Shown: positions 17,287 through 26,657 of the stretch, piece after piece
Numbering within the stretch: position 1 is the first letter of the stretch
Layout of the letters: each line of letters opens with the position of its first letter
Source: Lachnospiraceae bacterium
GTDB lineage: Bacteria; Bacillota; Clostridia; Lachnospirales; Lachnospiraceae
Direction of reading: 5' to 3'
Assembly: GCA_024687655.1 (NCBI GenBank)
Contig: JAILEN010000077.1
Coordinates: 1-35,719, forward strand
Length of the DNA: 35,719 nt
Notes under the pieces: generated by a model
Databases searched by the model: none
What the model saw: the letters and a program-made list of their open reading frames with translations, nothing else
Told to the model about the DNA's origin: nothing
Program-made: the position numbers and the translations under genes

Positions 17287-19679
17287 TGAATAAAAAGGTT
17301 TTAAAAACATTAGAATATGACAAGATAGTCAAGCGGCTTTCCGCCCTTGCCACCAGCGACATGGGCAGGAATTTTTGCGAAAAGATATCTCCCCAAAAGC
17401 GTCTTTCCGATGTGACACGTTTTCTGACACAGACGGATGACGCTCTTTCCCGTGTAATAAAATACGGATCATTGAGTTTTTCCGGCGCCCGGGACATAAC
17501 TGAGTATGCCAGGCGGCTGGAGATCGGCGGCACCCTGGGGATGGCGGAGCTATTGCATGTGGCAGGTCTTTTAAACGTGGCGGATCGTGCCAAAAAATAC
17601 GGTATCGGTGATGAGAGAGGCAACGAGATATCCGACAGCCTGTCGGGCTTTTTTGAGGAGCTGGTGACCCTGGATGCCATTAAAAAGGAGATATCCCGGG
17701 TGATACTATCCGAGGATGAGATGGCCGACGATGCATCACCGGAGCTTTTATCCATCAGGAGGAGCCTGTCAAAGGCAGGGGACAGGATACGCTCGGTTTT
17801 AAATGAGATGCTGTCGAAGCAGAGCATCCGTGACGGACTGACGGAGGCGGTGATCACCACCAGAAACGGGAGATACTGTCTGCCCGTGCGCTCGGACTAC
17901 AAGTCCCAGATCCCCGGAATGGTCCATGACCAGTCCTCCTCCGGCATGACACTTTTCATCGAGCCCCAGGCGGTGGTAAACCTCAACAACGAGGTCCGTG
18001 AACTGGAGCTTAAGGAAAAGGAGGAACTCGGCAGGATATTGGCGGAGCTTTCCGCCCGGGTGGCAGAGCATACAGATGAGCTTAAAAACGACCTCACCCT
18101 TTTATCCAGGCTGGACTTCATATTTGCCAAGGCAGCCCTGGCTCTGGAGATGAATGCTGTCAGACCTGAGATGGCCAATGGTGGAGTGCTGGTCCTTAAA
18201 AAGGCCAGGCATCCCCTTCTGGACCAAAAGACGGTGGTCCCCATAGATGTGACCCTGGGAGAGGATTTCCATCAGCTCATCATCACAGGACCCAACACCG
18301 GCGGCAAGACCGTAGCACTTAAGACAGTGGGACTTTTATCCCTTATGGGGCAGTCGGGGCTTTTGATCCCCACGGCCTCAGGCTCCAGGCTGCCGTTTTT
18401 TGACGAGATATATGCGGACATAGGAGACGAGCAGAGTATCGAGCAGTCCCTGTCCACCTTTTCATCACATATGACCAATATCGTAAGTATATTAAAGGGC
18501 CTGGATAAGTCCGAGAAGGGCAGCAGTCTGGTGCTATTTGACGAGTTGTGCTCAGGCACTGACCCCACCGAGGGAGCGGCCCTGGCGGTGGCGATTTTGG
18601 ATCGGGTGAGGAACTGCGGGGCGCTTTCCATGGCCACTACCCACTATGCACAGCTCAAGCTCTACGCACTTTCCACAGAGGATGTGGAAAACGGCAGCTG
18701 TGAATTTGACGTTAAAAGCCTGATGCCCACCTACCGGCTTTTGGTGGGAGTGCCCGGCAAGAGTAATGCCTTTGCCATATCAAAGAGGCTGGGCCTGCCC
18801 AGGGAGATCATCACTGCGGCAGAGGGCACCATGAATGAGGAGGACAGGTCCTTTGAGGATATCCTGACGGACATCGAGATCAGTCGTGCCAATATCGAGA
18901 GGGATCGCAGGCGCATCCAGAGCGAGCGCGCCGAGATAGAAAACCTGAAAAAGAACGCCAAAGACAAGCAGGAAAAAATGGAGGCCCGCCGGGATAAGAT
19001 AATCGCAGAGGCCAACGAAAAGGCGGCCAATATTTTGCGTGACGCCAAGGAGCAGGCTGACGCAGCCATCAGGAATATCCACAAATACGGCGAAGCCAAT
19101 CCCGACATGTCAAAAATGGAGCAGGAGAGGCAGAAGCTGGGTAAAAAGCTAAGCTCTGCCACGGAAAAGTCCATGGAGAAAAAGGGTGGCGGCAAGCACG
19201 TACCTCCCAAAGCATCCGATCTTCATGTGGGAGATATGGTCCGGGTGGTTTCCATGGGACTGACGGGTACGGTGCATACTCTTCCCGACTCCAGGGATGA
19301 GGTGGATGTACAGATGGGGATCATGCATTCCAAGGTAAAGCTCTCCGACCTGGAACTCATACCCGAGGAGGGTGCTGCAAAGAAAAAGAACAGCGGAAAG
19401 GTTGCTCGTGGTGCAGGAGCTTTTTCCAAGGCTGCCAGCATCTCGCCGGAGCTCATGCTCATCGGCATGACGGTAGATGAGGCGGTGATGAAGCTGGAAA
19501 AATATATAGACGATGCCTGCCTTTCTCATCTGACACAGGTACGCATTGTCCACGGCAAGGGCACCGGAGCCCTGAGGAATGCGGTGCATGACAGTTTAAA
19601 GAGAAACAGGCTCGTCACATCCTACAGGCTGGGAGAGTTCGGTGAGGGAGATGCGGGTGTTACCATAGTGGAGCTGTAG
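17286..19679 (+). CDS. mutS2: MutS2 family protein
   Basis: GPNTGGKTVALKTVGLL Walker A; FDELCSGTDPTEGAALA; C-terminal Smr domain with VHGKGTGALR. Confidence 0.95.
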   Translation: MNKKVLKTLEYDKIVKRLSALATSDMGRNFCEKISPQKRLSDVTRFLTQTDDALSRVIKYGSLSFSGARDITEYARRLEIGGTLGMAELLHVAGLLNVADRAKKYGIGDERGNEISDSLSGFFEELVTLDAIKKEISRVILSEDEMADDASPELLSIRRSLSKAGDRIRSVLNEMLSKQSIRDGLTEAVITTRNGRYCLPVRSDYKSQIPGMVHDQSSSGMTLFIEPQAVVNLNNEVRELELKEKEELGRILAELSARVAEHTDELKNDLTLLSRLDFIFAKAALALEMNAVRPEMANGGVLVLKKARHPLLDQKTVVPIDVTLGEDFHQLIITGPNTGGKTVALKTVGLLSLMGQSGLLIPTASGSRLPFFDEIYADIGDEQSIEQSLSTFSSHMTNIVSILKGLDKSEKGSSLVLFDELCSGTDPTEGAALAVAILDRVRNCGALSMATTHYAQLKLYALSTEDVENGSCEFDVKSLMPTYRLLVGVPGKSNAFAISKRLGLPREIITAAEGTMNEEDRSFEDILTDIEISRANIERDRRRIQSERAEIENLKKNAKDKQEKMEARRDKIIAEANEKAANILRDAKEQADAAIRNIHKYGEANPDMSKMEQERQKLGKKLSSATEKSMEKKGGGKHVPPKASDLHVGDMVRVVSMGLTGTVHTLPDSRDEVDVQMGIMHSKVKLSDLELIPEEGAAKKKNSGKVARGAGAFSKAASISPELMLIGMTVDEAVMKLEKYIDDACLSHLTQVRIVHGKGTGALRNAVHDSLKRNRLVTSYRLGEFGEGDAGVTIVEL

Positions 19680-19689
19680 GTTATTCAAA

Positions 19690-20307
19690 ATGAAGGTTAT
19701 TTTTATAAACGAGGAAAAGAGGGATCTGACAGAATATATAGAGGCTGTCAGGAAGGTTGACGAGAGCGCCATGGTCAGGGGCTTTCACGTGGCAGACATG
19801 TACAGGAGGATCGTGGCCAAGGAGATCGCCAACCTAAGCTACCCTGTTTTGGTGGAGGACAAGCGTATCCATGTCAAGACCTTCGGCAATTTTGAAGTAT
19901 TTATAGACGGCGTTCCCATCACCTCCAAGTATAACAAGACCAGGGAGCTTTTCGCCTTTCTCATCGACAAAAACGGAGCGTTGGCGGATCTTCATGAGAT
20001 CGAAACTGCCCTGTGGGAGGGGGACACCGGCGATCATATTTCTTATCTTAAAAACATACGGTCGGATATGATAAACACTTTAAGATCCTTTGGGGTGGAA
20101 GATGTGGTGATCCGACAGCGGGGCAGGATAGGCATCATCCCGGACACCATAGAGAGCGATTATTTTGATATGCTGGCGGGCAAGGATTTTGCCATAAGAA
20201 ACTATAACGGTGAGTATATGTGCCAGTACAGCTGGGCAGAGTTTACCAACGGTATCCTCATGGGTATCAAGGAAGAGTATATGACGCATCAGGGGGACAA
20301 GAACTAA
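19690..20307 (+). CDS. SARP/BTAD-type winged-helix regulator with truncated receiver-like N-terminus
   Basis: RIHVKTFGNFEVFIDGVPITSKYNKTRELFAFLIDKNGALADLHEIETALWE; C-terminal YNGEYMCQYSWAEF. Confidence 0.8.
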   Translation: MKVIFINEEKRDLTEYIEAVRKVDESAMVRGFHVADMYRRIVAKEIANLSYPVLVEDKRIHVKTFGNFEVFIDGVPITSKYNKTRELFAFLIDKNGALADLHEIETALWEGDTGDHISYLKNIRSDMINTLRSFGVEDVVIRQRGRIGIIPDTIESDYFDMLAGKDFAIRNYNGEYMCQYSWAEFTNGILMGIKEEYMTHQGDKN

Positions 20308-20927
20308 TGGCATTTCCTTTTTTGACATTTTTTATAGCCTTCATTATCGCCCTGGCATTGCGCTACGCCTGGCTGGATAAAAAGCGAAAGGCTGTGGAGG
20401 ACGAGTTCTGGGAAAGGGAGGAGCAGGCCAAGCATGTTCCGAAAAAGGACCTAAGTGAGCTGGATTATATCAAGGTCCCTCTGGAGGAATTTCCCATAGG
20501 AAAATACCAGGAGGATGAGGTGGTGTCATTGGAGGATGCCATTACGGCTCTTTCCAAAAAACGTCTCATCAACATCACGGGCATGACCAACACCGAGGTG
20601 AAGCTGGCCTACGGTACCGACAATCTGGAGGTCCTGTCCGGAATGGAGGAGGACTACAATGAGCTTACGGTTTTGCTGGTGGATTATGCCAAGGCACTTA
20701 TGGAGCATGAGGATTTTGAGGCGGCAAAAAAAGTGCTTTCCTTTGGTGTGGAGACCGGCACGGACGTGAGTACCAACTATGAACTTTTGGGGGACTGCTG
20801 TCTCGCCCTGGATCAAAAAAAAGAGATAGAAGACCTAAAGCAGAAAGTGCTGGAACGACACCTTTTGCTGGAGAGCAAGATCCTCTTTTACCTGGACGAT
20901 CTGCTTGGTCAAAATGAAACAAAATGA
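20307..20927 (+). CDS. Membrane-anchored protein of unknown function (possibly TPR-like)
   Basis: N-terminal hydrophobic helix MAFPFLTFFIAFIIALAL; TAATG coupling with the upstream gene. Confidence 0.7.
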   Translation: MAFPFLTFFIAFIIALALRYAWLDKKRKAVEDEFWEREEQAKHVPKKDLSELDYIKVPLEEFPIGKYQEDEVVSLEDAITALSKKRLINITGMTNTEVKLAYGTDNLEVLSGMEEDYNELTVLLVDYAKALMEHEDFEAAKKVLSFGVETGTDVSTNYELLGDCCLALDQKKEIEDLKQKVLERHLLLESKILFYLDDLLGQNETK

Positions 20928-20928
20928 A

Positions 20929-20973
20929 AGCCCGTTTTTCCGAAATCTTCGTGACAAAATGGGCTTATTTTTT
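20929..20973 (+). terminator. Rho-independent terminator
   Basis: AAGCCCGTTTT ... AAAATGGGCTT stem followed by a T-run. Confidence 0.8.
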
Positions 20974-21030
20974 CGGGTGATCTGTGGTATATTCTATGGG
21001 ATGATAAGTTGGATTTGAAAAGAGGTTAAA

Positions 21031-22626
21031 ATGAAGTTTAACAGAGGATTCTTAGTTGCGGCTGCCGCAGTGACGGCATCGGTTTTATTTTTCGGTCATC
21101 ATAGTATCATGGCCAAGGATGCCGACGTCATCCCCAATGGTATCACCATCGACGGTCATGATGTATCGGGTATGACTGAGGCTCAGGCAGAGGCAGTTTT
21201 GGATGACATCCTCTCACAGTATACCGGGACCACTTTTACACTGAAGGCTGAGGATCGGACAGTGGAGGTTACCAGTACGGATCTGGGTATCAGACCCAAG
21301 AGTGACGACGTGGTAGCCAAGGCATTAAGCTACGGCAAAGAGGGCAATCTGATAGAGAGGTTCGTAGCCAAAAGCGAGCTGGCCGGCGGACAGACCAAGG
21401 ACTTTGATCTCACCCTTACCGCTGATGTGGGTCAGGTGAGCGAGCTTTTGGAGAACAGGAGCGAAGAACTTGACACCAAGGCAAAAAACTACGGACTGAA
21501 GCGTGAGAACGGACAGTTTGTTATTACCGAGGGTCAGAACGGAGTGGAGGTCAAAATTGACGAGTCAGCTCTGGCCATTGCGGATTATATAAGTGATACA
21601 TGGACCGGCGGCGACGCTACCATCGATCTGGTGACAGAGGTGGAGGAGCCCAGGGGTAAAAAAGAGGACCTTGAGCAGGTGAAGGATGTGCTGGGCACAT
21701 ACAACACCGACTTTTCCACATCATCGGCTGCCAGGGCCAACAATGTCAGCAACGGCACCAGGCTGATCAACGGTTCGGTGCTCTATCCCGGAGATGAGTT
21801 TTCCGTGGCGGCACATCTCAATCCCATGACAGCCGAGAACGGATATCAGCCCGCTCCCTCCTACGAGAATGGAGCTACGGTAGAGACCTACGGAGGCGGC
21901 ATCTGCCAGGTATCATCCACCCTGTACAATGCAGTGATGCGCGCAGAGCTGGAGATAGTCACTCGTTCTGCACATTCCATGATAGTCTCCTATGTGGAGC
22001 CCTCCATGGATGCAGCCATTGCAGGAGACGCCAAGGACTTTGTGTTTAAAAACAACAAGGAATTCCCTGTTTACATAGACGGTTATACCTCAGGCGGCAG
22101 GATCTACTTTACTGTATACGGAAAGGAGACCAGGGACCCTAACCGCACGGTTGAGTTTGAGAGCGAGGTCATCGAGCAGATCGATCCCATCAGCACCTAC
22201 TCTGCCTCAGAGGAGCTCCCCGTGGGCACCATCACCAGGACCTCCGGTTCCGCACATACAGGTTATACCGCCCGCCTCTGGAAGATAGTCAAGGAAAACG
22301 GCAAGGAAGTCAGCCGTGATATATACAACAATTCCAAATACCGCGTCACCAACAATACCTACGTGGTAGGGGTGGCATCGGACAACCCCAAGGCAGTGGC
22401 AGCCATGAATGAGGCCATCGCCACCCAGGATACGGAGACCATCAACGCTGCTGCGGCAAAGTGGGCAGATGGGGCACAGACCGGAGAGGCGGAGGATAAG
22501 ACGGATAAAAAGACCGAGGATAAAAAGAAAAAGGACACGGTCTCCGAGGATACTCCAAGCGAGAGCGTGGAGACTGATGTGGAGGATGACACAGAGGAGG
22601 TCGACACCTCAGATGAGGAGGAATGA
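21031..22626 (+). CDS. VanW family protein with peptidoglycan-binding-like N-terminal domain and charged C-tail
   Basis: NNVSNGTRLINGSVLYPGDEFSV...GGGICQVSSTLYNAVMRAELEIVTRSAHS VanW motif. Confidence 0.93.
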   Translation: MKFNRGFLVAAAAVTASVLFFGHHSIMAKDADVIPNGITIDGHDVSGMTEAQAEAVLDDILSQYTGTTFTLKAEDRTVEVTSTDLGIRPKSDDVVAKALSYGKEGNLIERFVAKSELAGGQTKDFDLTLTADVGQVSELLENRSEELDTKAKNYGLKRENGQFVITEGQNGVEVKIDESALAIADYISDTWTGGDATIDLVTEVEEPRGKKEDLEQVKDVLGTYNTDFSTSSAARANNVSNGTRLINGSVLYPGDEFSVAAHLNPMTAENGYQPAPSYENGATVETYGGGICQVSSTLYNAVMRAELEIVTRSAHSMIVSYVEPSMDAAIAGDAKDFVFKNNKEFPVYIDGYTSGGRIYFTVYGKETRDPNRTVEFESEVIEQIDPISTYSASEELPVGTITRTSGSAHTGYTARLWKIVKENGKEVSRDIYNNSKYRVTNNTYVVGVASDNPKAVAAMNEAIATQDTETINAAAAKWADGAQTGEAEDKTDKKTEDKKKKDTVSEDTPSESVETDVEDDTEEVDTSDEEE

Positions 22627-23167
22627 TCGATTCAGCCTGGCAGAGGTTACCGGCACGGCACGGTGCGGTATGAGCCTGGTGCTCACCCGGTGGGTTGCCC
22701 TGTCCGGCACGGTACAGCTTTTGAATGAGCATGGGGAGGTTTTGCGGCAGGCTCTGCCGCAGACCCTGATAGACCAGGCATTTTCCTTTTCGGAAATATT
22801 GTCTGATTTTAGTGATACTGAGGTGGCCGTCAGATGCGGGGTCGCCTCATTTTGCGAATCCGGACCGGGTGGTATCTACCATGCACTTTGGGATCTGGCG
22901 GCTGCATCCGGTGTGGGTGTGGAGGCATATATGGACGCGATCCCCATCAGGCAGGAGACGGTGGAGATCTGTGAGGTGCTGGATATGGACCCTTACAAGC
23001 TGGACTCCCGGGGCTGCCTTTTGATGGCATGCCAGGATCCGGAGCCGGTATGTGAGGCGTTTTTTGCAAAAGGGATCGAAGCATCTGTCATCGGATGCGT
23101 GACAGAAGGCAAGGATAGAGTTATAATAACCGGTGGCACAAAGAGATTTATTTCACCAAGGGAATAG
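22613..23167 (+). CDS. AIRS/HypE-like C-terminal domain protein lacking the N-terminal AIRS domain
   Basis: SLVLTRWVALSGT, ESGPGGIYHALWDLAAASGVG, IPIRQETVEICEVLDMDPYKLDSRGCLLMA resemble hydrogenase-maturation/AIR synthase-related C domains. Confidence 0.65.
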   Translation: MRRNDRFSLAEVTGTARCGMSLVLTRWVALSGTVQLLNEHGEVLRQALPQTLIDQAFSFSEILSDFSDTEVAVRCGVASFCESGPGGIYHALWDLAAASGVGVEAYMDAIPIRQETVEICEVLDMDPYKLDSRGCLLMACQDPEPVCEAFFAKGIEASVIGCVTEGKDRVIITGGTKRFISPRE

Positions 23168-23170
23168 GGT

Positions 23171-23190
23171 GTCGCGAAGCGAAGAATCTT
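23171..23190 (+). repeat. Partial short form of dispersed repeat
   Basis: gtcgcgaagcgaagaatctt directly upstream of aaaaggag. Confidence 0.65.
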
Positions 23191-23204
23191 AAAAGGAGTT
23201 ACAT

Positions 23205-23687
23205 ATGAGGGAAAAGATTTTACATTACATCGAAAAGAATGCAAGGATAGATCTGAAGGATCTGGCAGTGATGCTGGAGACGGACGAGGCAGCAGTTTTA
23301 AATGAGCTGGAGGCCATGGAGTCTGAGCACATCATCTGCGGCTACAATTCTCTCATAGACTGGGACAGGGCCGGTATAGAAAAGGTCATGGCCATGATCG
23401 AGGTGAGAGTCACACCCCAGAGAGGCATGGGTTTTGACAAGGTTGCTTCCCGCATATACAACTACCCCGAGGTCCGCTCCGTATATCTGATATCCGGCGG
23501 TTTTGATTTCATGGTCATTTTAGAGGGCAAGACACTCCGTGAGGTGGCCGAGTTTGTTTCCAATAAGCTCTCCACCCTGGAATCGGTGCTTTCCACCAAG
23601 ACCAATTTCATTCTTAAAAAATACAAGGACTATGGCACCATCATGGTTGAACAGCCTACTGACGAAAGGATGAAGGTGTCACTATGA
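23205..23687 (+). CDS. Lrp/AsnC family transcriptional regulator
   Basis: HTH (ARIDLKDLAVMLETDEAAVLNELEAMESEHIICGYNSLIDW) plus C-terminal effector domain (EVRSVYLISGGFDFMVILEG). Confidence 0.9.
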   Translation: MREKILHYIEKNARIDLKDLAVMLETDEAAVLNELEAMESEHIICGYNSLIDWDRAGIEKVMAMIEVRVTPQRGMGFDKVASRIYNYPEVRSVYLISGGFDFMVILEGKTLREVAEFVSNKLSTLESVLSTKTNFILKKYKDYGTIMVEQPTDERMKVSL

Positions 23688-24844
23688 GAGATCCCCTGTC
23701 AAAGACCATAGTAGGGATTGAGCCCTCAGGCATCAGAAAGTTTTTTGATGTAGTAAGCGAGATGCCCGATGCCATATCACTGGGCGTGGGCGAGCCTGAT
23801 TTCGACACTCCCTGGAGGGTGAGGGATGAGGCTATCTATTCGTTGGAGCAGGGCCGTACCTTTTATACCTCCAACTCCGGTCTCAAGGAGTTAAAGGAGG
23901 AGATATCCAATTACCTGGAGCGCAAGTACGGGCTTTCCTATGATCCTTATTCGGAGATCTTTGTCACCGTGGGCGGATCCGAGGCCATCGACGTGGGACT
24001 TCGGACCATGCTGGATCCCGGGGATGAGGTTTTGATCCCCGAGCCTTCCTATGTTTCCTACAAGCCCTGCGCCATACTTACCGGTGGAGTTCCGGTGCCC
24101 ATTCCCCTTAGGGCTGAAAATGAGTTCAGACTTACGGGAGCTGAGCTTTTGGAGCATATCACGGACAGGACCAAGATCCTCATTTTACCCTTCCCCAACA
24201 ATCCCACGGGAGCCATCATGGAGAGGCACAACCTGGAGGAGATAGTGGATATCGTCATAGAGCATGACCTTTTTGTCATGACCGATGAGATCTATGCAGA
24301 GCTCACCTATGGGGATGCGGGTCATGTGTCCATCGCTTCCTTCCCCGGGATGAAGGAGCGCACCATATATATCAACGGTTTTTCCAAGGCCTTTGCCATG
24401 ACGGGATGGAGGCTGGGCTATGCCTGCGGTCCCAGGGCCATCATAGAGCAGATGCTGAAAATACACCAGTACGCCATCATGTGCGCACCCACCACCAGCC
24501 AGTATGCTGCTGTGGAGGCACTGCGTTCCTGTGATGATGACGTGCAGGCCATGAGGGAGGAGTATGACGACAGACGTCGCTATCTGATCCACAGATTACG
24601 TGAGATGGGGATGGATTGCTTCGAGCCCTTTGGCGCCTTTTATGCCTTCCCTTCCATACAGGGGTTTGGCATGAGTTCCGAGGAGTTTGCCGAGCGTCTC
24701 CTTCGGGAGAAAAAGGTGGCGGTGGTTCCCGGTACGGCCTTTGGCGACTGTGGAGAGGGCTTTATCCGTATTTCCTATGCATATTCTCTGGAGAGTCTCA
24801 AGACAGCTCTTGATCGTATAGAGGAGTTTGTAAAATCGCTATGA
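23684..24844 (+). CDS. Pyridoxal phosphate-dependent aminotransferase, class I/II
   Basis: LPFPNNPTGAIM; DEIYAELTY; NGFSKAFAMTGWRLGYACGP. Confidence 0.95.
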   Translation: MRDPLSKTIVGIEPSGIRKFFDVVSEMPDAISLGVGEPDFDTPWRVRDEAIYSLEQGRTFYTSNSGLKELKEEISNYLERKYGLSYDPYSEIFVTVGGSEAIDVGLRTMLDPGDEVLIPEPSYVSYKPCAILTGGVPVPIPLRAENEFRLTGAELLEHITDRTKILILPFPNNPTGAIMERHNLEEIVDIVIEHDLFVMTDEIYAELTYGDAGHVSIASFPGMKERTIYINGFSKAFAMTGWRLGYACGPRAIIEQMLKIHQYAIMCAPTTSQYAAVEALRSCDDDVQAMREEYDDRRRYLIHRLREMGMDCFEPFGAFYAFPSIQGFGMSSEEFAERLLREKKVAVVPGTAFGDCGEGFIRISYAYSLESLKTALDRIEEFVKSL

Positions 24845-25695
24845 GATCCATGATCAACGCCAAACAACTTACACACGAGTTTTTTCGACGTGACGAGGAG
24901 GGCAATGTAGAGGGCATATCCGTTGCATTGGATCACGTGGATCTGGATGTGGAGCCGGGGCAGTTTATCGCCATCCTGGGACACAACGGCTCAGGCAAGT
25001 CCACCCTGGCAAAGCATATCAATGCGCTTTTGACCCCTTCGGAGGGGACCCTCATAGTGGATGGTAAGGACGTGTCCGATCCTGCCAATACTCTTGATAT
25101 CCGTGAGACTGCGGGGATGGTCTTTCAGAACCCCGACAATCAGATCATAGCTACAGTAGTAGAGGAGGACGTGGGCTTCGGACCGGAGAATCTGGGAGTA
25201 CCCACGGATGAGATATGGCAGCGTGTGGAGGCCGCCCTCAGGGGAGTGGGCATGTGGGAGTACCGCAGTCACAGCCCCAACCGACTGTCCGGCGGACAAA
25301 AGCAGAGGGTTGCCATAGCGGGAGTCATGGCCATGGAGCCCAAGTGCATCATTTTGGATGAGCCTACAGCCATGCTGGATCCTGATGGCAGAGCCGAGGT
25401 GATACGTGTGGCCCATGAGCTCAACGAGAAAAAGGGTATCACAGTGATCCTCATCACTCACTATATGGAAGAGGTGGTGGGAGCTGATTATGTATACGTT
25501 ATGGAAAAGGGGCATATCATCATGGACGGTACGCCCACCGAGATCTTTTCCAGGGTGGATGAGCTGATAGCTCACAGACTTACAGTACCCCAGATAACTC
25601 TTTTGGCTCACAAGCTGAAAATGGCAGGGATGGACATTCCCGATGGTATCCTGACACGGGAGGAATTGATAAGAGTTTTATGTCGATTATCTTAG
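24841..25695 (+). CDS. ecfA1: ECF transporter ATPase EcfA1
   Basis: GHNGSGKSTLAKHINALL; VFQNPDNQI; LSGGQKQRVAIAG; ILDEPTAMLD. Confidence 0.93.
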   Translation: MRSMINAKQLTHEFFRRDEEGNVEGISVALDHVDLDVEPGQFIAILGHNGSGKSTLAKHINALLTPSEGTLIVDGKDVSDPANTLDIRETAGMVFQNPDNQIIATVVEEDVGFGPENLGVPTDEIWQRVEAALRGVGMWEYRSHSPNRLSGGQKQRVAIAGVMAMEPKCIILDEPTAMLDPDGRAEVIRVAHELNEKKGITVILITHYMEEVVGADYVYVMEKGHIIMDGTPTEIFSRVDELIAHRLTVPQITLLAHKLKMAGMDIPDGILTREELIRVLCRLS

Positions 25696-26525
25696 ATCAC
25701 GTTACATATACATACAGTGTAGGTACGGCTTATGAGGTCAGGGCCCTGGATGATGTGAGCCTCAAGCTGGATGACGGTGAGTTTATCGGTATCATCGGAC
25801 ATACGGGTTCCGGAAAGTCTACCCTCATTCAGCATTTTAATGGGCTTTTAAAGGCTACTTCCGGTGCCATATATTACAATGGCCAGGATATATATGACAG
25901 GGATTTCGATCTCAAGGGTCTCCGTACGCAGGTGGGTATGGTGTTTCAGTATCCTGAGCATCAGCTATTTGAGACTACGGTTTTTGAGGATGTGAAGTAC
26001 GGACCGAAAAACCAGGGACTGACCGACAAGGAGGCCACCAATCGGGCGTTTGATGCCCTTTCTGCGGTCAATTTTCCCGACGAGTATTTTGACCAGTCAC
26101 CCTTTGAACTTTCCGGGGGACAGAAACGCCGGGCGGCCATAGCGGGAGTGCTGGCCATGGAGCCTGCAGTACTGGTACTGGATGAGCCTACGGCGGGCCT
26201 GGATCCCAAGGGGCAGAGGGACCTTTTGACCCTCATCAAAAGGATGCACAAGGAGACAAACCGGACCATCATCCTGGTATCCCACAGTATGGAGGATGTG
26301 GCGGAGTATGTGGACCGCATCATAGTGATGGACGAGGGCAGGGTATTTTTGGACGGTACTCCGGAAGAGGTTTTTTCACATGTGAAGGAACTGGAGGAAA
26401 GAGGGCTGGCCGTGCCACAGGTGACATATCTCATGGAGGAACTCAGGGCCCGGGGCATCCCGGTGGAGGGACACGCCACCACACTGGAGTCCGCCAAGGA
26501 AGAGATATTGAGATTGTTTAATTAA
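25680..26525 (+). CDS. ecfA2: ECF transporter ATPase EcfA2
   Basis: GHTGSGKSTLIQHFNGLL; VFQYPEHQLFE; LSGGQKRRAAIAG; LDEPTAGLDPKGQ. Confidence 0.93.
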   Translation: MSIILDHVTYTYSVGTAYEVRALDDVSLKLDDGEFIGIIGHTGSGKSTLIQHFNGLLKATSGAIYYNGQDIYDRDFDLKGLRTQVGMVFQYPEHQLFETTVFEDVKYGPKNQGLTDKEATNRAFDALSAVNFPDEYFDQSPFELSGGQKRRAAIAGVLAMEPAVLVLDEPTAGLDPKGQRDLLTLIKRMHKETNRTIILVSHSMEDVAEYVDRIIVMDEGRVFLDGTPEEVFSHVKELEERGLAVPQVTYLMEELRARGIPVEGHATTLESAKEEILRLFN

Positions 26526-26528
26526 TTT

Positions 26529-26554
26529 GTCCTTCTGAGGGTCGCGAAGAATCC
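26529..26554 (+). repeat. Short form of dispersed repeat
   Basis: gtccttctgagggtcgcgaagaatcc. Confidence 0.8.
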
Positions 26555-26555
26555 T

Positions 26556-26643
26556 TTAAAGATCCTTCGCTAGGTTGAAGTCATCTCCGATGACTTCTTC
26601 AGGCTTCTGGCTCTGACAGAAGCTTCACCATGCTCAGGATGAC
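26556..26643 (-). repeat. Long form of dispersed repeat, reverse orientation
   Basis: Exact reverse complement of 27487-27574 over 88 bp. Confidence 0.95.
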
Positions 26644-26657
26644 AGAGGAGTGTATAG

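Noticed and set aside
24991-25611. 206-aa minus-strand ORF
   Set aside because: Antisense to ecfA1; no recognisable protein features
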